The translations under genes were made by a program, and so were the position numbers. From R-RK-3 sp963842775 (GTDB lineage Bacteria > Pseudomonadota > Alphaproteobacteria > Rhizobiales > Rhodomicrobiaceae): a stretch of DNA of 64,000 nt. Positions 28,105 through 38,842 of the stretch are shown here, one piece after another. Within the stretch, counting starts at the first letter, position 1, and every line of letters begins with the position of its first letter. The notes beneath the pieces were generated by a model. The model did no database searches and was not told the origin of the DNA. It saw only the letters and a list, made by a program, of their open reading frames with translations. Location of the stretch: NCBI GenBank assembly GCA_963842775.1, contig CAWJHQ010000005.1:248001-312000 (forward strand), in the 5' to 3' direction.

Positions 28105-29660
28105 TCATGCCAGGACGGGAGACGGTGCTGCCTCGCCGGTCGTACCCGTTACATCCCTTCGATAGGCGAGCGCTTCCGCGATATGCATGCTGACGACCCT
28201 ATCCTCGCCGTCGAGATCAGCCAGCGTCCTGGCCAGACGCAGAACCCGGTGATAGCCCCGCGCCGAAAGGCCGAATTTCGTGGCGGCGTCCTGAAGCAGA
28301 TTTTCGCCCGCCCGGTCCGGCGCGGCAACCTCGGCCAGCAGCGCCGCCGGGCATTCCGCATTGGTTCTGACGCGGCGCGGCCCGATTGCTGCATAACGCC
28401 GCTCCTGCCGTTTTCTGGCGATCTCAACACGCTGACGGACGTCCTTGCTTCCCTCCGAGGCCGGGGGCTTCGCCAGATCGGCGGCGGTAACCGAGGGCAC
28501 ATTGATACGAATGTCGATGCGGTCGATGATCGGGCCGGAAAGCCGGGCGAGATAGCGGTCGCGGCAATTCGCTCCCTGCCGGCAGGTAAAACCGGGCTCG
28601 CCGGCACGGCCGCAGCGGCAAGGGTTCATGGCGGCGACAAGCTGTATTCGCGTCGGGTAGGTGATGCGGTGATTGGCGCGGGCGATCACCATCTCCCCGG
28701 ATTCCAGCGGCTGACGCAATGCGTCGATGACCTGGGGGGCGAATTCGGGAAGCTCATCCAGGAAAAGCACTCCATGATGGGCGAGAGCGACCTCGCCGGG
28801 CCGCGGCCGCGATCCACCGCCGACCAGCGCCGCCATGCTCGCAGAATGATGCGGCATACGGAACGGACGTTTCCGGCTGAGCTGGCCGCTTTCGATCTGG
28901 CCCGCCAGACTTTGAATCATGGAGATTTCCAGCATCTCCTGCGGCTCGAGCGGCGGCAGGAGACCGGGCAGACGCTGGGCAAGCATGGACTTGCCGGCTC
29001 CGGGCGGCCCGGTCATCAGAATGTGATGCCCTCCGGCCGCGGCGATCTCGACGCGCGCTTTGCCATCTCCTGGCCGCGCACGTCGCTGAGGTCGAGAGTG
29101 TCCGGTTTCGGTGCCATCGAGCTGGGGAACCGGACGCGGCAGGCTCGATGTTCCCTTGAAATGGTTGACCAGCGACAAGCAGATGCGGGGGTGCGAGGAT
29201 CGCCATGGCCGGCGACGCCCAGGCGGCCTCGCTGCCGCAGGCGAAAGGGCAGATCAGGCCTTTGCCGAGAGCGTTGGCGCCGATCGCGGCGGGCAGGCAG
29301 CCCGCGACCGCCGCGACCGAGGCGTCGAGTCCCAATTCGCCGATGACCACGTAATCCGCAACATCCTCGCCCGGCATGGCGCCGCTTGCCACCATCAGGC
29401 CGACCGCGATCGGGAGGTCGTAGTGGCTGCCTTCCTTGGGCAGATCGGCGGGCGCGAGATTGACCGTGATGCGCTTCGCCGGAAGCCCGAGGCCGATCGA
29501 GACAGAGCGCCGCCCGCACGCGCTCCCGGCTTTCGGCCACCGCCTTATCCGGCAATCCGACAATGGAAAAGGACGGCAGCCCGGCGCCGATCTGCACTTG
29601 CACATCGACCGGGCGCGCGTCGATCCCCAAAAAGGCGACAGTCGATATGTGGGCGAACAT
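28105..29660 (-). CDS. YifB/ComM family Mg-chelatase-like AAA+ ATPase, frameshifted
   Basis: Start MFAHISTVAFLGIDARPVDV at 29660. N-terminal Lon-like domain (GLPSFSIVGLPDKAVAESRERV, split), then the AAA+ core: Walker A TGPPGAGKSM, Walker B VLFLDELPEF, AMNPCRCG with the family Cys cluster, and a C-terminal helical domain (SARGYHRVLRLARTLADL). Frame breaks near 29507, 29178, 29098 and 29055 are each repaired by removing one base. ComM acts as a branch-migration helicase in natural transformation; the role here is inferred by family. It sits downstream of gshB in a conserved order. Confidence 0.85.
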
Positions 29661-29733
29661 GTGTTCCGGTCCGTCAGAGGCCGTCGATGCCCGGCACCCT
29701 ACATCCTGGAACAATTGGCGAACATAAGCACCA

Positions 29734-30712
29734 CTACGCAGGCTTGGCGGATTGCCTCGCGGCAACCCGATCCTCGACGACATCCCAGATCATCGCGGCA
29801 ATATCGGCGCCGCCAAAGCGCTTCACTTCGCGGATCCCGGTCGGCGAAGTCACATTGATTTCGGTGAGATAGGGTCCGATGACGTCGATGCCGGTGAAGA
29901 TCAATCCCCGCCGCTTCAGCTCCGGTCCGATGGTGGCGCAGATCTCCCGTTCGCGCTCCGTTAGCTCCGTCGGCTCCGCTCGCCCGCCCACATGCATGTT
30001 GGAGCGGGTCTCGTCAGCCGAGGGCACGCGGTTGATCGCCCCGGCGACCTCGCCGTCGACGAGGATGATGCGCTTGTCGCCATTGCGGACTTCCGGCGCG
30101 TAGCGCTGCACGACGAAGGGCTCGCGGAACACGCTCTGAAACAGCTCGACCAGCGAAGCGATATTGGTGTCGTCCTCCTGCAGCCGGAACACGGCCGCGC
30201 CGCCATTGCCGTAGAGCGGCTTGACGATGATATCCCGGTGCTCCCGGCGAAACGCCTTGACCTCGTCCAGCGAGCGCGTGATCAGCGTCGGCGGCATCAG
30301 CTCGGGGAAATTCGGTGACGAACAGCTTTTCCGGGCAGTTGCGCACGCTGGCCGGATCGTTGACGACCACCACATGCGGCGGCAGCGCCTCCAGCAGATG
30401 TGTCGTGGTGATGTAGTTCATGTCGAATGGCGGGTCCTGCCGCAGATGCACGACGCTGCATTCCGCCAGATCGAGCGGGCGGCGCTCGCCCAGCCGGTAA
30501 TGGCTGCCGATCTCGTCCGCAACCGTGACCGGCGCTGCTTGGGCAACGACCTGACGGCTCTTCATCGAAAGGTCGGGCGGCGTATAATAGAACAGCTCAT
30601 GACCCCGCCGCTGGCCTTCGAGCATCAGCGCAAATGTCGAATCGCCCTTGATGACGAGCCGCTCGATCGGGTCCATCTGAAATGCTGCGCGCAGTGCCAC
30701 TGGAGTCTCCAT
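29734..30712 (-). CDS. gshB: Glutathione synthetase, frameshifted
   Basis: ATP-grasp ligase joining gamma-glutamylcysteine and glycine. The N-terminal part (KGDSTFALMLEGQRRGHEL, LRQDPPFDMNYITTTHLL, NCPEKLFVTEF) and the ATP-grasp part (VKPLYGNGGAAVF, GDKRIILVDGEV, GIDVIGPYLTEINVTSPTG) are in two frames, joined by deleting one base in the GGGG run at 30304-30307 (plus strand). About 325 aa, slightly longer than usual. Start at 30712 precedes the conserved N-terminal strand. Same strand and order as rsmI-yraN. Confidence 0.92.
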
Positions 30713-30861
30713 TCAGCTTGCGGCGGCAGCCGGGAACTCACCCGGCCGTCTCAGCCGCTGTGTTTAAGCTTCGCTCGCTCAGGGCGCGAACCGGCGCACA
30801 CCGTCCCGAGCCAATGTCGAACCAAGCCATAGGTTTTCGGGAGGGGCAATAAAACGTTCCG

Positions 30862-31237
30862 TCAGCCGGGGCGGAACGCATCGGAGATATATTCGGCGCA
30901 TTGGCGATGAGCGATCAGCACCGCGTCGAAAGACATGTCGCGATCCTGATATTCGGGGAAGGACTGCAGCCAATAGCCGGCGGCGTCCGCAATGCGGCGC
31001 TGTTGGCGCGGCGTGACGGACCAGGCCGCGTCATCCCTGATTGCGGCGGGCTTTCACCTCGACAAATGCCAGATGCGGGCCATTGGACGCGACAAGGTCT
31101 ATTTCGCCGGCCGGTGAGCGAAAGCGGCGGCTGAGAATTTCATAACCGCGCTGCGTCAGCATCGCCGCCGCGTCCTGCTCAGCATCATGGCCTTTCCGAT
31201 AGGCCTTGAGTTTATCACTCCTGCTGATCACCCTCAC
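30862..31237 (-). CDS. yraN: UPF0102/YraN family nuclease-like protein, frameshifted
   Basis: Restriction-endonuclease-fold protein: KAYRKGHDAEQDAAAML, GYEILSRRFRSPAGEIDLVA and FVEVKAR form the PD-(D/E)XK core. The frame changes in the CCC run at 31035-31037 (plus strand); deleting one base continues as DDAAWSVTPRQQRRIADAAG and ends at 30862. GTG at 31237 or 31231 starts inside the 3' end of rsmI, so the genes are coupled. Function is not settled in any organism. Confidence 0.82.
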
Positions 31238-32121
31238 GCGGCATGCTCCTTTGATATTCAAGAGCGATATCATAGGCCTGCTTCCGAGGTACACGCAATG
31301 TTCTTCTCACTTCTTCAACAGCGTCTCGCAGGCTCGCCCGCTGCATTGCCTCGCGGATTGCCTCGCGCAGCTCTTGTTCGTCGGCCACGCGTTCGAGAGG
31401 CGGCGATACCAGCAGCACGAACTCGCCCCGCCATTCCCGCTCGGGGATTGCATCAGCGGGCAAGGTGCACGCGGAGGACTTCCTCGAAGCGTTTGGTGAG
31501 TTCGCGCGCGATCACGAGTTCGCGGCCGGCGAATACGATGCCCAGGGCGTCAAGCGATTTGGCAAGGCGGTTTGCGGTTTCGAAGAAGATGAGCGTTCCC
31601 GGAATCTCGGCCAGTTCATCGAGGCGGCGCTTCGTGGCGGCTTCGCGGGGCGGCAGGAAACCGGCGAAGTAGAAGCTGTCGGTCGGCAAGCCGCTGACGG
31701 ACAGACCGGCGACCACGGCGGACGGTCCGGGCACGGTGAATACCGCGCTGCCCTGCGCTCCGGCCTCGCGCACCAGCCTGTAGCCGGGATCGGAAATAAG
31801 CGGCGTGCCGGCGTCGGAAATGATCGCGATGCGCGCGCCTTCACCCAGCATTTTCAGCAGTTTCGGGCGTTCCCGCGCCGCATTATGTTCATGATAGGGG
31901 ACGAGCTTGGCGGACAGGCGGTAATGATGCATCAGCTTCAGGCTGTGTCTCGTATCCTCGCAGCACACAATATCGGCCCGCGCCAGCACCGAGAGCGCGC
32001 GCAGCGTGATATCCGACAGATTGCCGATAGGCGTCGCCACCACATAGAGTCCCGGCGCCAGGACAATTGCCGCTTCCTTGTCCAGAGCCGCCAGGACGGC
32101 GTCCTTCAGCCCGTCACTCAT
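31215..32121 (-). CDS. rsmI: 16S rRNA 2'-O-ribose C1402 methyltransferase RsmI, frameshifted
   Basis: SAM-dependent tetrapyrrole methylase-fold enzyme. GLYVVATPIGNLSDITLRAL, CEDTRHSLKLM, IAIISDAGTPLISDPGY and FYFAGFLPPRE are diagnostic. The frame breaks in the GGG run at 31458-31460 (plus strand), after VLRVHLA; the remaining 80 residues (IPEREWRGEFVLLVSP) are the family's C-terminal domain. Divergent from the lpoA-like gene and overlapping yraN, as in the yraL-yraM-yraN locus of enterobacteria. Confidence 0.92.
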
Positions 32122-32429
32122 GCAATTTCAGCTTTATATGCTTTGCCCGCGCGGATTTACGCGGCGGTGGTCTCGCGCATTGATCTATCACTCTATGGCC
32201 ACACTCATCGCATATCAAAAGATTGGGTGATGAGCGGCGGAATTTGTGCAAAGCTTCCTTTGCCGGCGATGATTCTTTGCAATTTGCGGCCCTTTGCGCT
32301 GTCGCGAGGCTATAAGCCGCTGCTGACACGCTAAGGGAGACGGCCGCAAGGCTTGGGACGGCATGATCGAAGCGGATCGTTGGCGCCGCTTCATTGCTCC
32401 TGTGGCATCGAAACAACAGCGAGACGTAA
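32122..32429. other. Divergent promoter region between rsmI and the lpoA-like gene
   Basis: 308 bp without a supported ORF. It should contain both promoters; no strong -35/-10 pair or palindrome stands out. Confidence 0.4.
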
Positions 32430-33653
32430 ATGGTTGCTAAACGCTTGCACGGACCAAAAATCCGAGGCGCGGCCGCATTCCGCAATGCCGCATTGCTGCT
32501 TATCGCGGCACTTGTCATCGCGGCATGCTCGATCAGCGGCGGGCGCGGCACGGCGAGCAACGATGGCGAGGGCGCCAAGATCACGCCAGGCGCCGGGAAG
32601 CCGAGCGTCAAGGTTGCGGTGCTGCTTCCGCTCACAGGCGGCAATTCGCAGAAGATCGCGCAATCGCTGAAGCAGGCCGGCGAACTCGCTTTGTTCGATT
32701 TCGACAATCCCAGCGTGGAGCTGGTGCCCAAGGACACGCGAGGCACGCCGGACGGTGCGCGCACCGCCGCCCAGGAAGCGGTCAAGGAAGGCGCCGAACT
32801 GATCATCGGGCCGCTCTTCGCCAATGAGGTTTCGGCCGCCGCGCCCGAAGCCCAGCGCGCCGGCATTCCGATGATCGCGTTCTCCAGCGACCGCAAAGTG
32901 GCGGGCAACGGCGTCTATCTGCTCAGCTTCCTCGCCGGCAGCGACGTTCCGCGCATCGTCTCGCACGCCGTCACGCAAGGGAAGACGCGTTTCGCCGCGC
33001 TCATTCCCCAGACCGATTACGGCCGCCTCGTGGAACAGAGCTTCCTCGGCGCCGTGAAGCAGCTCGGCGGCCAGATCGTCGCGGTGAAGAGCTATCCGCA
33101 GGACGCCAACGGCATGCTTGCCCCGGTTCGCGAAATCGCGGAGTTGGCGAAGAAGGGCCAGCCGCCGCAATTCGACGTGCTGTTCATCCCCGCGGGCGCC
33201 GATACGCTGCCTGCGCTTGCGCCGCTGCTGCCCTATTCCGAGGTCGATCTCACCGCCGTCAAGGTCATCGGCACCAGCGGCTGGGACTATACGGGCGTCG
33301 GCAAGGAGCAGGCGCTGGTGGGCGGCTGGTTCTCCGCGCCCGATCCGAAAGGCTGGACCGATTTCACCAAGCGCTATGTCGAAACCTATGGCGACGTGCC
33401 GCCGCGTCTGGCGACGCTCGCCTATGATGCGGTGAGCCTGGCCATTTCGCTGTCGAACAACGCCAAGGGCTCGCGCTTCAACGCCGCCACATTGACCCGC
33501 GCGAGCGGCTTTGCGGGCGTCGACGGCCTGTTCCGCCTGCGCCCGGACGGCACCTCCGACCGCGGCTTTGCCATTCTCGAAGTGCAGCGCTTCGGCAATC
33601 AGGTGATCGACCAGGCACCGAGCAGCTTCAGCACGGCGCAGTCGCAGTTTTAG
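32430..33653 (+). CDS. Penicillin-binding protein activator, LpoA/YraM-like lipoprotein
   Basis: Signal peptide ends in a lipobox (ALVIAAC, Cys about residue 32), so it is an outer-membrane lipoprotein candidate. The mature part is a type I periplasmic binding fold: VAVLLPLTGGNSQKIAQSL, LIIGPLFANEV, IPMIAFSSDRKV, VKVIGTSGWDY. This matches the C-terminal half of LpoA; the N-terminal TPR half of E. coli LpoA is absent, as is usual in alphaproteobacteria. Divergent from rsmI. Intact, 407 aa. Ligand binding is not implied by the fold. Confidence 0.85.
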   Translation: MVAKRLHGPKIRGAAAFRNAALLLIAALVIAACSISGGRGTASNDGEGAKITPGAGKPSVKVAVLLPLTGGNSQKIAQSLKQAGELALFDFDNPSVELVPKDTRGTPDGARTAAQEAVKEGAELIIGPLFANEVSAAAPEAQRAGIPMIAFSSDRKVAGNGVYLLSFLAGSDVPRIVSHAVTQGKTRFAALIPQTDYGRLVEQSFLGAVKQLGGQIVAVKSYPQDANGMLAPVREIAELAKKGQPPQFDVLFIPAGADTLPALAPLLPYSEVDLTAVKVIGTSGWDYTGVGKEQALVGGWFSAPDPKGWTDFTKRYVETYGDVPPRLATLAYDAVSLAISLSNNAKGSRFNAATLTRASGFAGVDGLFRLRPDGTSDRGFAILEVQRFGNQVIDQAPSSFSTAQSQF

Positions 33654-33659
33654 CTGGGA

Positions 33660-33697
33660 GCCGGGCATCCGCCCGGCACTTGGCCCGCTTGCGGGCC
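33660..33697. repeat. Two adjacent GC hairpins after the lpoA-like gene
   Basis: GCCGGGC-ATCC-GCCCGGC (33660-33677) then GGCCCG-CTTG-CGGGCC (33682-33697), both perfect, starting 6 bases after the stop codon. No T-run follows, so a classical terminator is unlikely; mRNA 3'-end protection or a REP-like element is possible. Confidence 0.55.
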
Positions 33698-33834
33698 CCG
33701 GGTGCGCAATTCACATTCCGAGCAAGCGGGCTGGCATAGCATTCGTGGCCGCGGCCGGGGCCAGCAATGCGGGCCTAAAAGCCTCGCGGATGCGGAGGCG
33801 CCAAGACAGCTCCAAGCAAACAACCCAAAACACC

Positions 33835-34702
33835 CTATACCCGGCCCCGTGCGCTTTGTGCCGGGCGTACGGCATAGGTCAGCCAGTTGGCGATTTCGGT
33901 GGTTCGCGCAAGCGGATCGAGGAGATCGGCGTCGATGCCGAGACGCCAGGCCAGATCGATGCGGCTGGCATCTTCGCCGAGGCCGCTGAATACCGCCGCA
34001 TGCGCTTCCAGCTCCGCCAATGACCGGAAGAATCCGTCGCCGATCAAGCGCTCGCCATAGCGCCTCAGGGTGGCGGCGATGTCGTGCAGCGAATATTCGG
34101 GGTGGTATTGCACGCCCCAGAAAGTGCCGCCTTCATGCCGGATCTCGGCGGCCTGGATCTCGGTGACCCGATTGGCGGCGGTCACGATGATCTCGCCCGG
34201 AGGAATGCCGACCTCGTCGGAATGCACCGTCGGGGCGTCGAAGGCGAGCGGCCGTCCCGTATGCATCGGATGCGCGCGCCCCGCTTCGGTCAGCGTGATT
34301 TTCCGCGCGACGCCGATCTCGCGGCCCTTCGGATTGAGCCGCACGGTCCCGCCGGCCGCAACAGCCGCCACCTGCAAGCCCCAGCAGGAGCCGAAGAACG
34401 GCACCTGCGAGGCAAAGATCTCGCGTGCCAGCTCCACCTGGGCGAGGGCCGGTGCTTCGGCCTTCCACAGATTGAGGCTGGATCCCGGTGATGACCGCCC
34501 CATCATAATCCGCGATCGCCGAGCGCTCGGGCAGGTTGGCGCCCGGATCGGCGGGAAAGCAGACATCGACAATCGCATCCTGCGCGAGGCCGTTCAGCAC
34601 GGCTGCGTAGCCTTCGCTGGCCGTGCGGCCCGAGGACTCCACATGCCGCGCGCGGGTCTCGGCCGTGTTGCCTTCGACGATAAGCAGACGAAGCGCACCC
34701 AT
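33835..34702 (-). CDS. Type 1 glutamine amidotransferase, probable gamma-glutamyl amide hydrolase, frameshifted
   Basis: Glutaminase fold with nucleophile Cys in GSCWGLQVAAVA and His-Glu in YHPEYS. One extra base near 34483 (plus strand) separates YDGAVITG from SSLNLWKAE. The start at 34702 (MGALRLLIVEGNT) is two bases after the stop of the iron alcohol dehydrogenase gene. As last gene of the cluster it is the candidate for releasing glutamate from the oxidised gamma-glutamyl intermediate, the job PuuD does in putrescine breakdown. That role is inferred from context. Confidence 0.82.
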
Positions 34703-34704
34703 GC

Positions 34705-35883
34705 TCAAGCGCTCACGGTGAGGTCGCCGCGAATGGACGCGCGGATGAGCGTCTTGAAGCCGTCGACCGTCATCGCCACCGGATTGCCGCCGGTCGAGGG
34801 GTCGCGCTGGGCTTTTTCGGCGAGTTCGTCGATGCGCGCTTCCTCGACGCCGAGATCAGCCAGCGTATTCGGTACAAAGAGCCGGCTGCGCATGTCGATC
34901 AGCCAATCGAGAACGGCGCCAGCCCCATGACCGGGCAGCCTCAGCGCATTGGCAAGATCGTCCATCCGGGCTTCGATCGCGCCCCTGTTATAGGAAAGCA
35001 CATAGGGCATCACGACGCCGTTCGTCAGCCCGTGATGCGTGTCATAAATCGCACCGATCGGGTGAGAGATCGAATGCACCGCCCCCAGCCCCTTCTGAAA
35101 CGCCGTCGCCCCCATCGAAGCGGCCGCAAGCATCCGCGAACGCGCTTCGATATCGCCGCCATCCTCGACGGCGCGCGGCAGGAACTCCTTGATCAGCTTC
35201 ATGCCTTCGACCGCGATGCCATCCGCCATCGGATGAAAGCCCGGCGCGCAATAGGCTTCCATGCAATGGGCGAGGGCATCCATGCCCGTCCAGGCCGTCA
35301 GCTTGGGCGGCAGGCCGACCGTCAATTCCGGGTCGGAGATGACGATCGCGGGCAGCATCAGCGGGTGGAAGATGATCTTCTTCTCGTGGGTGGCTTCCTC
35401 GGTGACGACGGCGGCGCGGCCGACTTCCGACCCGGTTCCGGCGGTCGTCGGCACGGCCACGATGGGCGCGATGCCGAGCGGATCGGCGCGGGTCCACCAA
35501 TCGCCGATATCCTCGAAGTCCCACAGCGAGCGCGCCTGCCCGGACATGAAGGCGATGCACTTGCCGATGTCGAGCGCCGATCCGCCGCCCATGCCGATGA
35601 CGCCGTTGCAATCGCCGTCGCGATAGGCGATGAGGCCCGCATCGACATTGGCGCCGGTCGGATTGCCCTTCACGTCGCTGAACAGCGGTGCGGCCAGACC
35701 GGCCGTTTGCAGCAGTTCGCGCGCTCGCGCAACGATGGCGCTGTCGCGGAGCCCTGTATCGGTCACGAGCAGCGGCCGCGAGATGCCCGCCTGCTTGCAG
35801 GCCTTGGCGAGTTCCGCGATGCAGCCCGGACCATGCCAGACCTTGGTTGGATAGTTCCAGTTCGCTTTGAGCACGGGCGTCAT
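34705..35883 (-). CDS. Iron-containing alcohol dehydrogenase
   Basis: Group III Fe-ADH, 392 aa, intact. NAD site GMGGGSALDIGK, VPTTAGTGSEV, and metal ligands around DALAHCMEAY, HSISHPIGAIYDTHHG. It oxidises a primary alcohol to an aldehyde. Placed between an aldehyde dehydrogenase and an amidotransferase, it would oxidise the hydroxyl of a gamma-glutamylated amino alcohol. Putrescine pathways use an amine oxidase here instead, which is why ethanolamine or a similar amino alcohol is the favoured substrate. Confidence 0.92.
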   Translation of the reverse strand: MTPVLKANWNYPTKVWHGPGCIAELAKACKQAGISRPLLVTDTGLRDSAIVARARELLQTAGLAAPLFSDVKGNPTGANVDAGLIAYRDGDCNGVIGMGGGSALDIGKCIAFMSGQARSLWDFEDIGDWWTRADPLGIAPIVAVPTTAGTGSEVGRAAVVTEEATHEKKIIFHPLMLPAIVISDPELTVGLPPKLTAWTGMDALAHCMEAYCAPGFHPMADGIAVEGMKLIKEFLPRAVEDGGDIEARSRMLAAASMGATAFQKGLGAVHSISHPIGAIYDTHHGLTNGVVMPYVLSYNRGAIEARMDDLANALRLPGHGAGAVLDWLIDMRSRLFVPNTLADLGVEEARIDELAEKAQRDPSTGGNPVAMTVDGFKTLIRASIRGDLTVSA

Positions 35884-35909
35884 CGGCGCTCCCCTTTGGC
35901 GCTAGTCTT

Positions 35910-35968
35910 TTGCTTGGTCGCATTTTCTCAGGCGCAAACCGGCGTCCACTTTGCTGGAAAATGCTCTA
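35910..35968 (-). repeat. Interspersed repeat type A, half copy (reverse)
   Basis: Minus strand reads TAGAGCATTTTCCAGCAAAG, GTGGACGCCGGTTTGCG, then a truncated GAAAATGCGACCAA. The CGTTCCGATT hairpin half is missing. The first triplet TAG is the stop codon of the aldehyde dehydrogenase gene. Confidence 0.8.
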
Positions 35969-37357
35969 AACGGCATGGCGCAGATGGTAGGATTTCGGCC
36001 GGGTCAGCATGTGATAGCCGATCGGCGACAGCGAAGCGCCGCGCCCGGTGTCCTTGACGCCCGTCCAGGCGAGCGCCGGATCGAGATAGTCGCAGCGGTT
36101 CATGAACACCGTGCCGGTTTCGATGCGTCGCGGCGAGCTTTTCGGCGGTTTCGCCGTCCCGCGTCCAGAGGCTGGCGGTGAGGCCGTAAGGGCTGTCATT
36201 CATCAGCGCCAATGCTTCCTCGTCGCTGGAAACCTTCATGATGCCGACGACGGGGCCGAAGCTTTCCTCCATCATCACGCGCATGGAATGATCGACATTC
36301 GAAAGCACCTGCGGCGCGAGATAGGGCGTGCCGGGAGCGTTGGCGGGAAACGCGTCCGCGTCGATATGGGCGCGCGCGCCTTTCGCGATCGCCTCGGCGG
36401 TGTGCTCGCGCACGAGATCGGCGAAGCGGACATGCGCCATGGGGCCGAGGCTGGTCTCGGCGCTCAGCGGATCGCCGAGCACATATTTGCTCGTCAGCGC
36501 GGTGAAGCCGTCGAGAAACGCGCCATAAAGCCGCTCATGCACATAGATGCGCTCGATGCCGCAGCAGCATTGCCCGGAATTGAAGAAGGCGCCGTCGACG
36601 AGATTTTCGACGGCAAAGTCGAGGTCGGCATCGGCGCGGACATAGGCCGGGTCCTTGCCGCCGAGTTCAAGGCCGAGGCTGGTGAACGTGCCCGCCGCCG
36701 CGCGCTCGATGTCCCGGCCCGCCGAAACCGAGCCGGTGAAATTCGCATGGTCGACCGCGCCCGAGGCAAGGATACGCGCCACATCCTGATGGCTGAGGAT
36801 GAGATGCTGGAACAGCCCCTTCGGCAGCCCCGCCGCATCCGCCGCCTTCTGGAAGCGCTCGCCGATCAGAATGGTCTGCGCGGCGTGCTTCAGGATCACG
36901 GCATTGCCGGCGATCAAGCGCCGGCACGATGCTGTTGATCGCCGTCATATAGGGATAGTTCCAGGGCGCGATCACCAGAACGAGGCCGAGCGGCTCGCGC
37001 TTGATCATGCGGCGAAAGCCCGGCTTGTCCGGCGGCACGATCGGCGCCAGCGCGTCCTCGGCGATGTCAGCCATATGGCGCGATGCGCTCCTCGACGCCG
37101 CGCATCTCGCCGCCATAGCGCACCGGCCGCCCCATCTGACCAGGCCAGCTCCGGCACGATCTCGTCATTCATCGCCTTGAGCGCATCGAGGAAACGCAGC
37201 ACCGCGCGCCGTGCGCTCGGCGATGCTCGTCGCTGCCCATTCACGCTGTGCGGCCGCGCGCCTTCGTCAGCGCCGCATCGATTTCGCCGCCGCTCGCGGT
37301 CTGCCGCCGGGCAATTTCCCGGCCGTCCACCGGCGAGATGCATTTCACTTCAGCCAT
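35966..37357 (-). CDS. Aldehyde dehydrogenase, multiply frameshifted
   Basis: NAD(P)-dependent ALDH. Start MAEVKCISPVDGREIA at 37357. Conserved blocks: VIAPWNYPYMTAINSIVPAL, GNAVILKH, FTGSVSAGRDI, LELGGKDPAYVR, nucleophile Cys in FNSGQCCCG, EESFGPVVGI and the terminal AWTGVKDTGRG. Six breaks, near 37247, 37207, 37141, 37081, 36918 and 36123, are each fixed by deleting one base. It would oxidise the gamma-glutamyl aminoaldehyde to the acid. Its TAG stop comes from the adjacent repeat. Confidence 0.88.
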
Positions 37358-37392
37358 CGATGAACTTTCATGCGTTCGAAATTCGGCGTCGC

Positions 37393-38765
37393 TCAGATGA
37401 TCTCGAAATAGCGGGCCAGTTCCCAATCGGTGATCGCGCGGCGGAATTCGCGTTCTTCCCATTCGCGCGTCGCCGCGTAATGCTCGACGAACGCGTCGCC
37501 GAACAGCGCGCGCGCCGGCTGCGACGCCTTCAGGCGCCCCGCCGCCTCATAGAGCGTGCGCGGCAATGCGCGTTCCGCCGGGAATTGCTTCTCATAGGCG
37601 TTGCCCTCGATGGGCGGCCCCGGCTCGATGCGGTTCTCGATGCCCCACAGTCCGGACCCGATCGCCGCCGCAAGCGCGATATAGGGATTGATGTCGGCCG
37701 CCGCGATCCGGTACTCGACGCGCTGGCTCTTCGCCGAGCCGGGGATGACGCGCAGCGCGCATGTGCGGTTCTCGACGCCCCAGGCCGACTCGGTCGGCGC
37801 CCAGAAGCCGGGGATGAGCCGCGTATAGCTGTTCACCGTCGAGGCGACCATCGCCAGCAGTTCCGGCATCAGCGCCTGCTGGCCGCCGACGAACCAGCGC
37901 ATCGTGTCGGACATGCCGTGCGGCTGCGCCCTCCTGGTAAAAGGACGAGCTCGCCGCTGCTACGGTCGTTCAGCGAGACATGCAGATGGCCCGACTGCCC
38001 CGGCCAGTCTTTCGACCATTTCGCCATGAAGGTGGCCATCAGCTCCATGCGCTGGGCGAGCACCTTGGTGAAGGTCTTGAACAATGCGGCGCGGTCGGCG
38101 GCTTCCAGCGCGCCCGTCACTTCGATCGCGGCCTCGAGCACGCCGGGGCCGGTCTCCGTGTGCAGCCCTTCGAGCGGAAATGCCATTTCGCGGCACATCT
38201 CCAGAAGCTCCGTATAGAACTCGGCATGCACCGAGGCGCGCAGCATCGAATAGCCGAAGAAGCCCGGCGTCAGGTTGCGCAGGTTGCGGTAGCCCTTTTC
38301 GCGCACCGAATGCGGCGTTTCCTCGAACATGAAGAATTCGAATTCCGCGGCGGCGTTGACCGTGAAGCCCATCTGATCGGCACGGGCGAGCACGCGGCGC
38401 AGCACGCCGCGCGGACAGACCTCCTCGGCGCCTTGCGCGAATTCGCCGAGAAAGAAGATCATCTTGTCTTCGAAGGGCAGGGGGCGGCAGGTGTCCGGCA
38501 GGATGCGCACGGGCGCGTCCGGATAGGCGGTGTGCCAGCCGGTATATTTCACGTTGTCGTAAAGCTGGTCGTTGGAATCCCAGCCGAGCACGACATCGCA
38601 AAAGCCGAAACCCTTATCCAGGGCCGAGAAGAATTTGTCGCGGCCCATATATTTGCCGCGCAAGATGCCGTCGACATCGAACACACCCACCTTCACGTGC
38701 GAGAGGTCGCGCTCCTCGACGATGGCCCGTGCATCGGCGGCTGTCTTCACGTTCAATGGAGTCAT
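37393..38765 (-). CDS. Glutamine synthetase-like gamma-glutamylamine ligase, frameshifted
   Basis: GS-fold ligase of about 455 aa. N-terminal beta-grasp (KVGVFDVDGILRGKYM), catalytic core (AAEFEFFMFEE, EGLHTETGPGVLEAAIEV, GQSGHLHVSL), C-terminus (YTRLIPGFWAPTESAWGVENR, EYRIAAADINPYIALAAAIG). Two extra bases, near 37943 and 37930, separate SGELV from QPHGMSDTM. It belongs to the GlnA4/PuuA-type group that couples glutamate to amines rather than ammonia: it lacks the housekeeping GlnA tyrosine adenylylation segment as far as I can see and lies among catabolic genes. Proposed product: gamma-glutamylethanolamide or similar. Confidence 0.85.
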
Positions 38766-38842
38766 GGAGATGCCCGGCTGTTTCGGGATATCGAGCGCAG
38801 GGCGGGAATCTAACGCCCGCCCTGCCTCAGCTGTTGCGGCGC

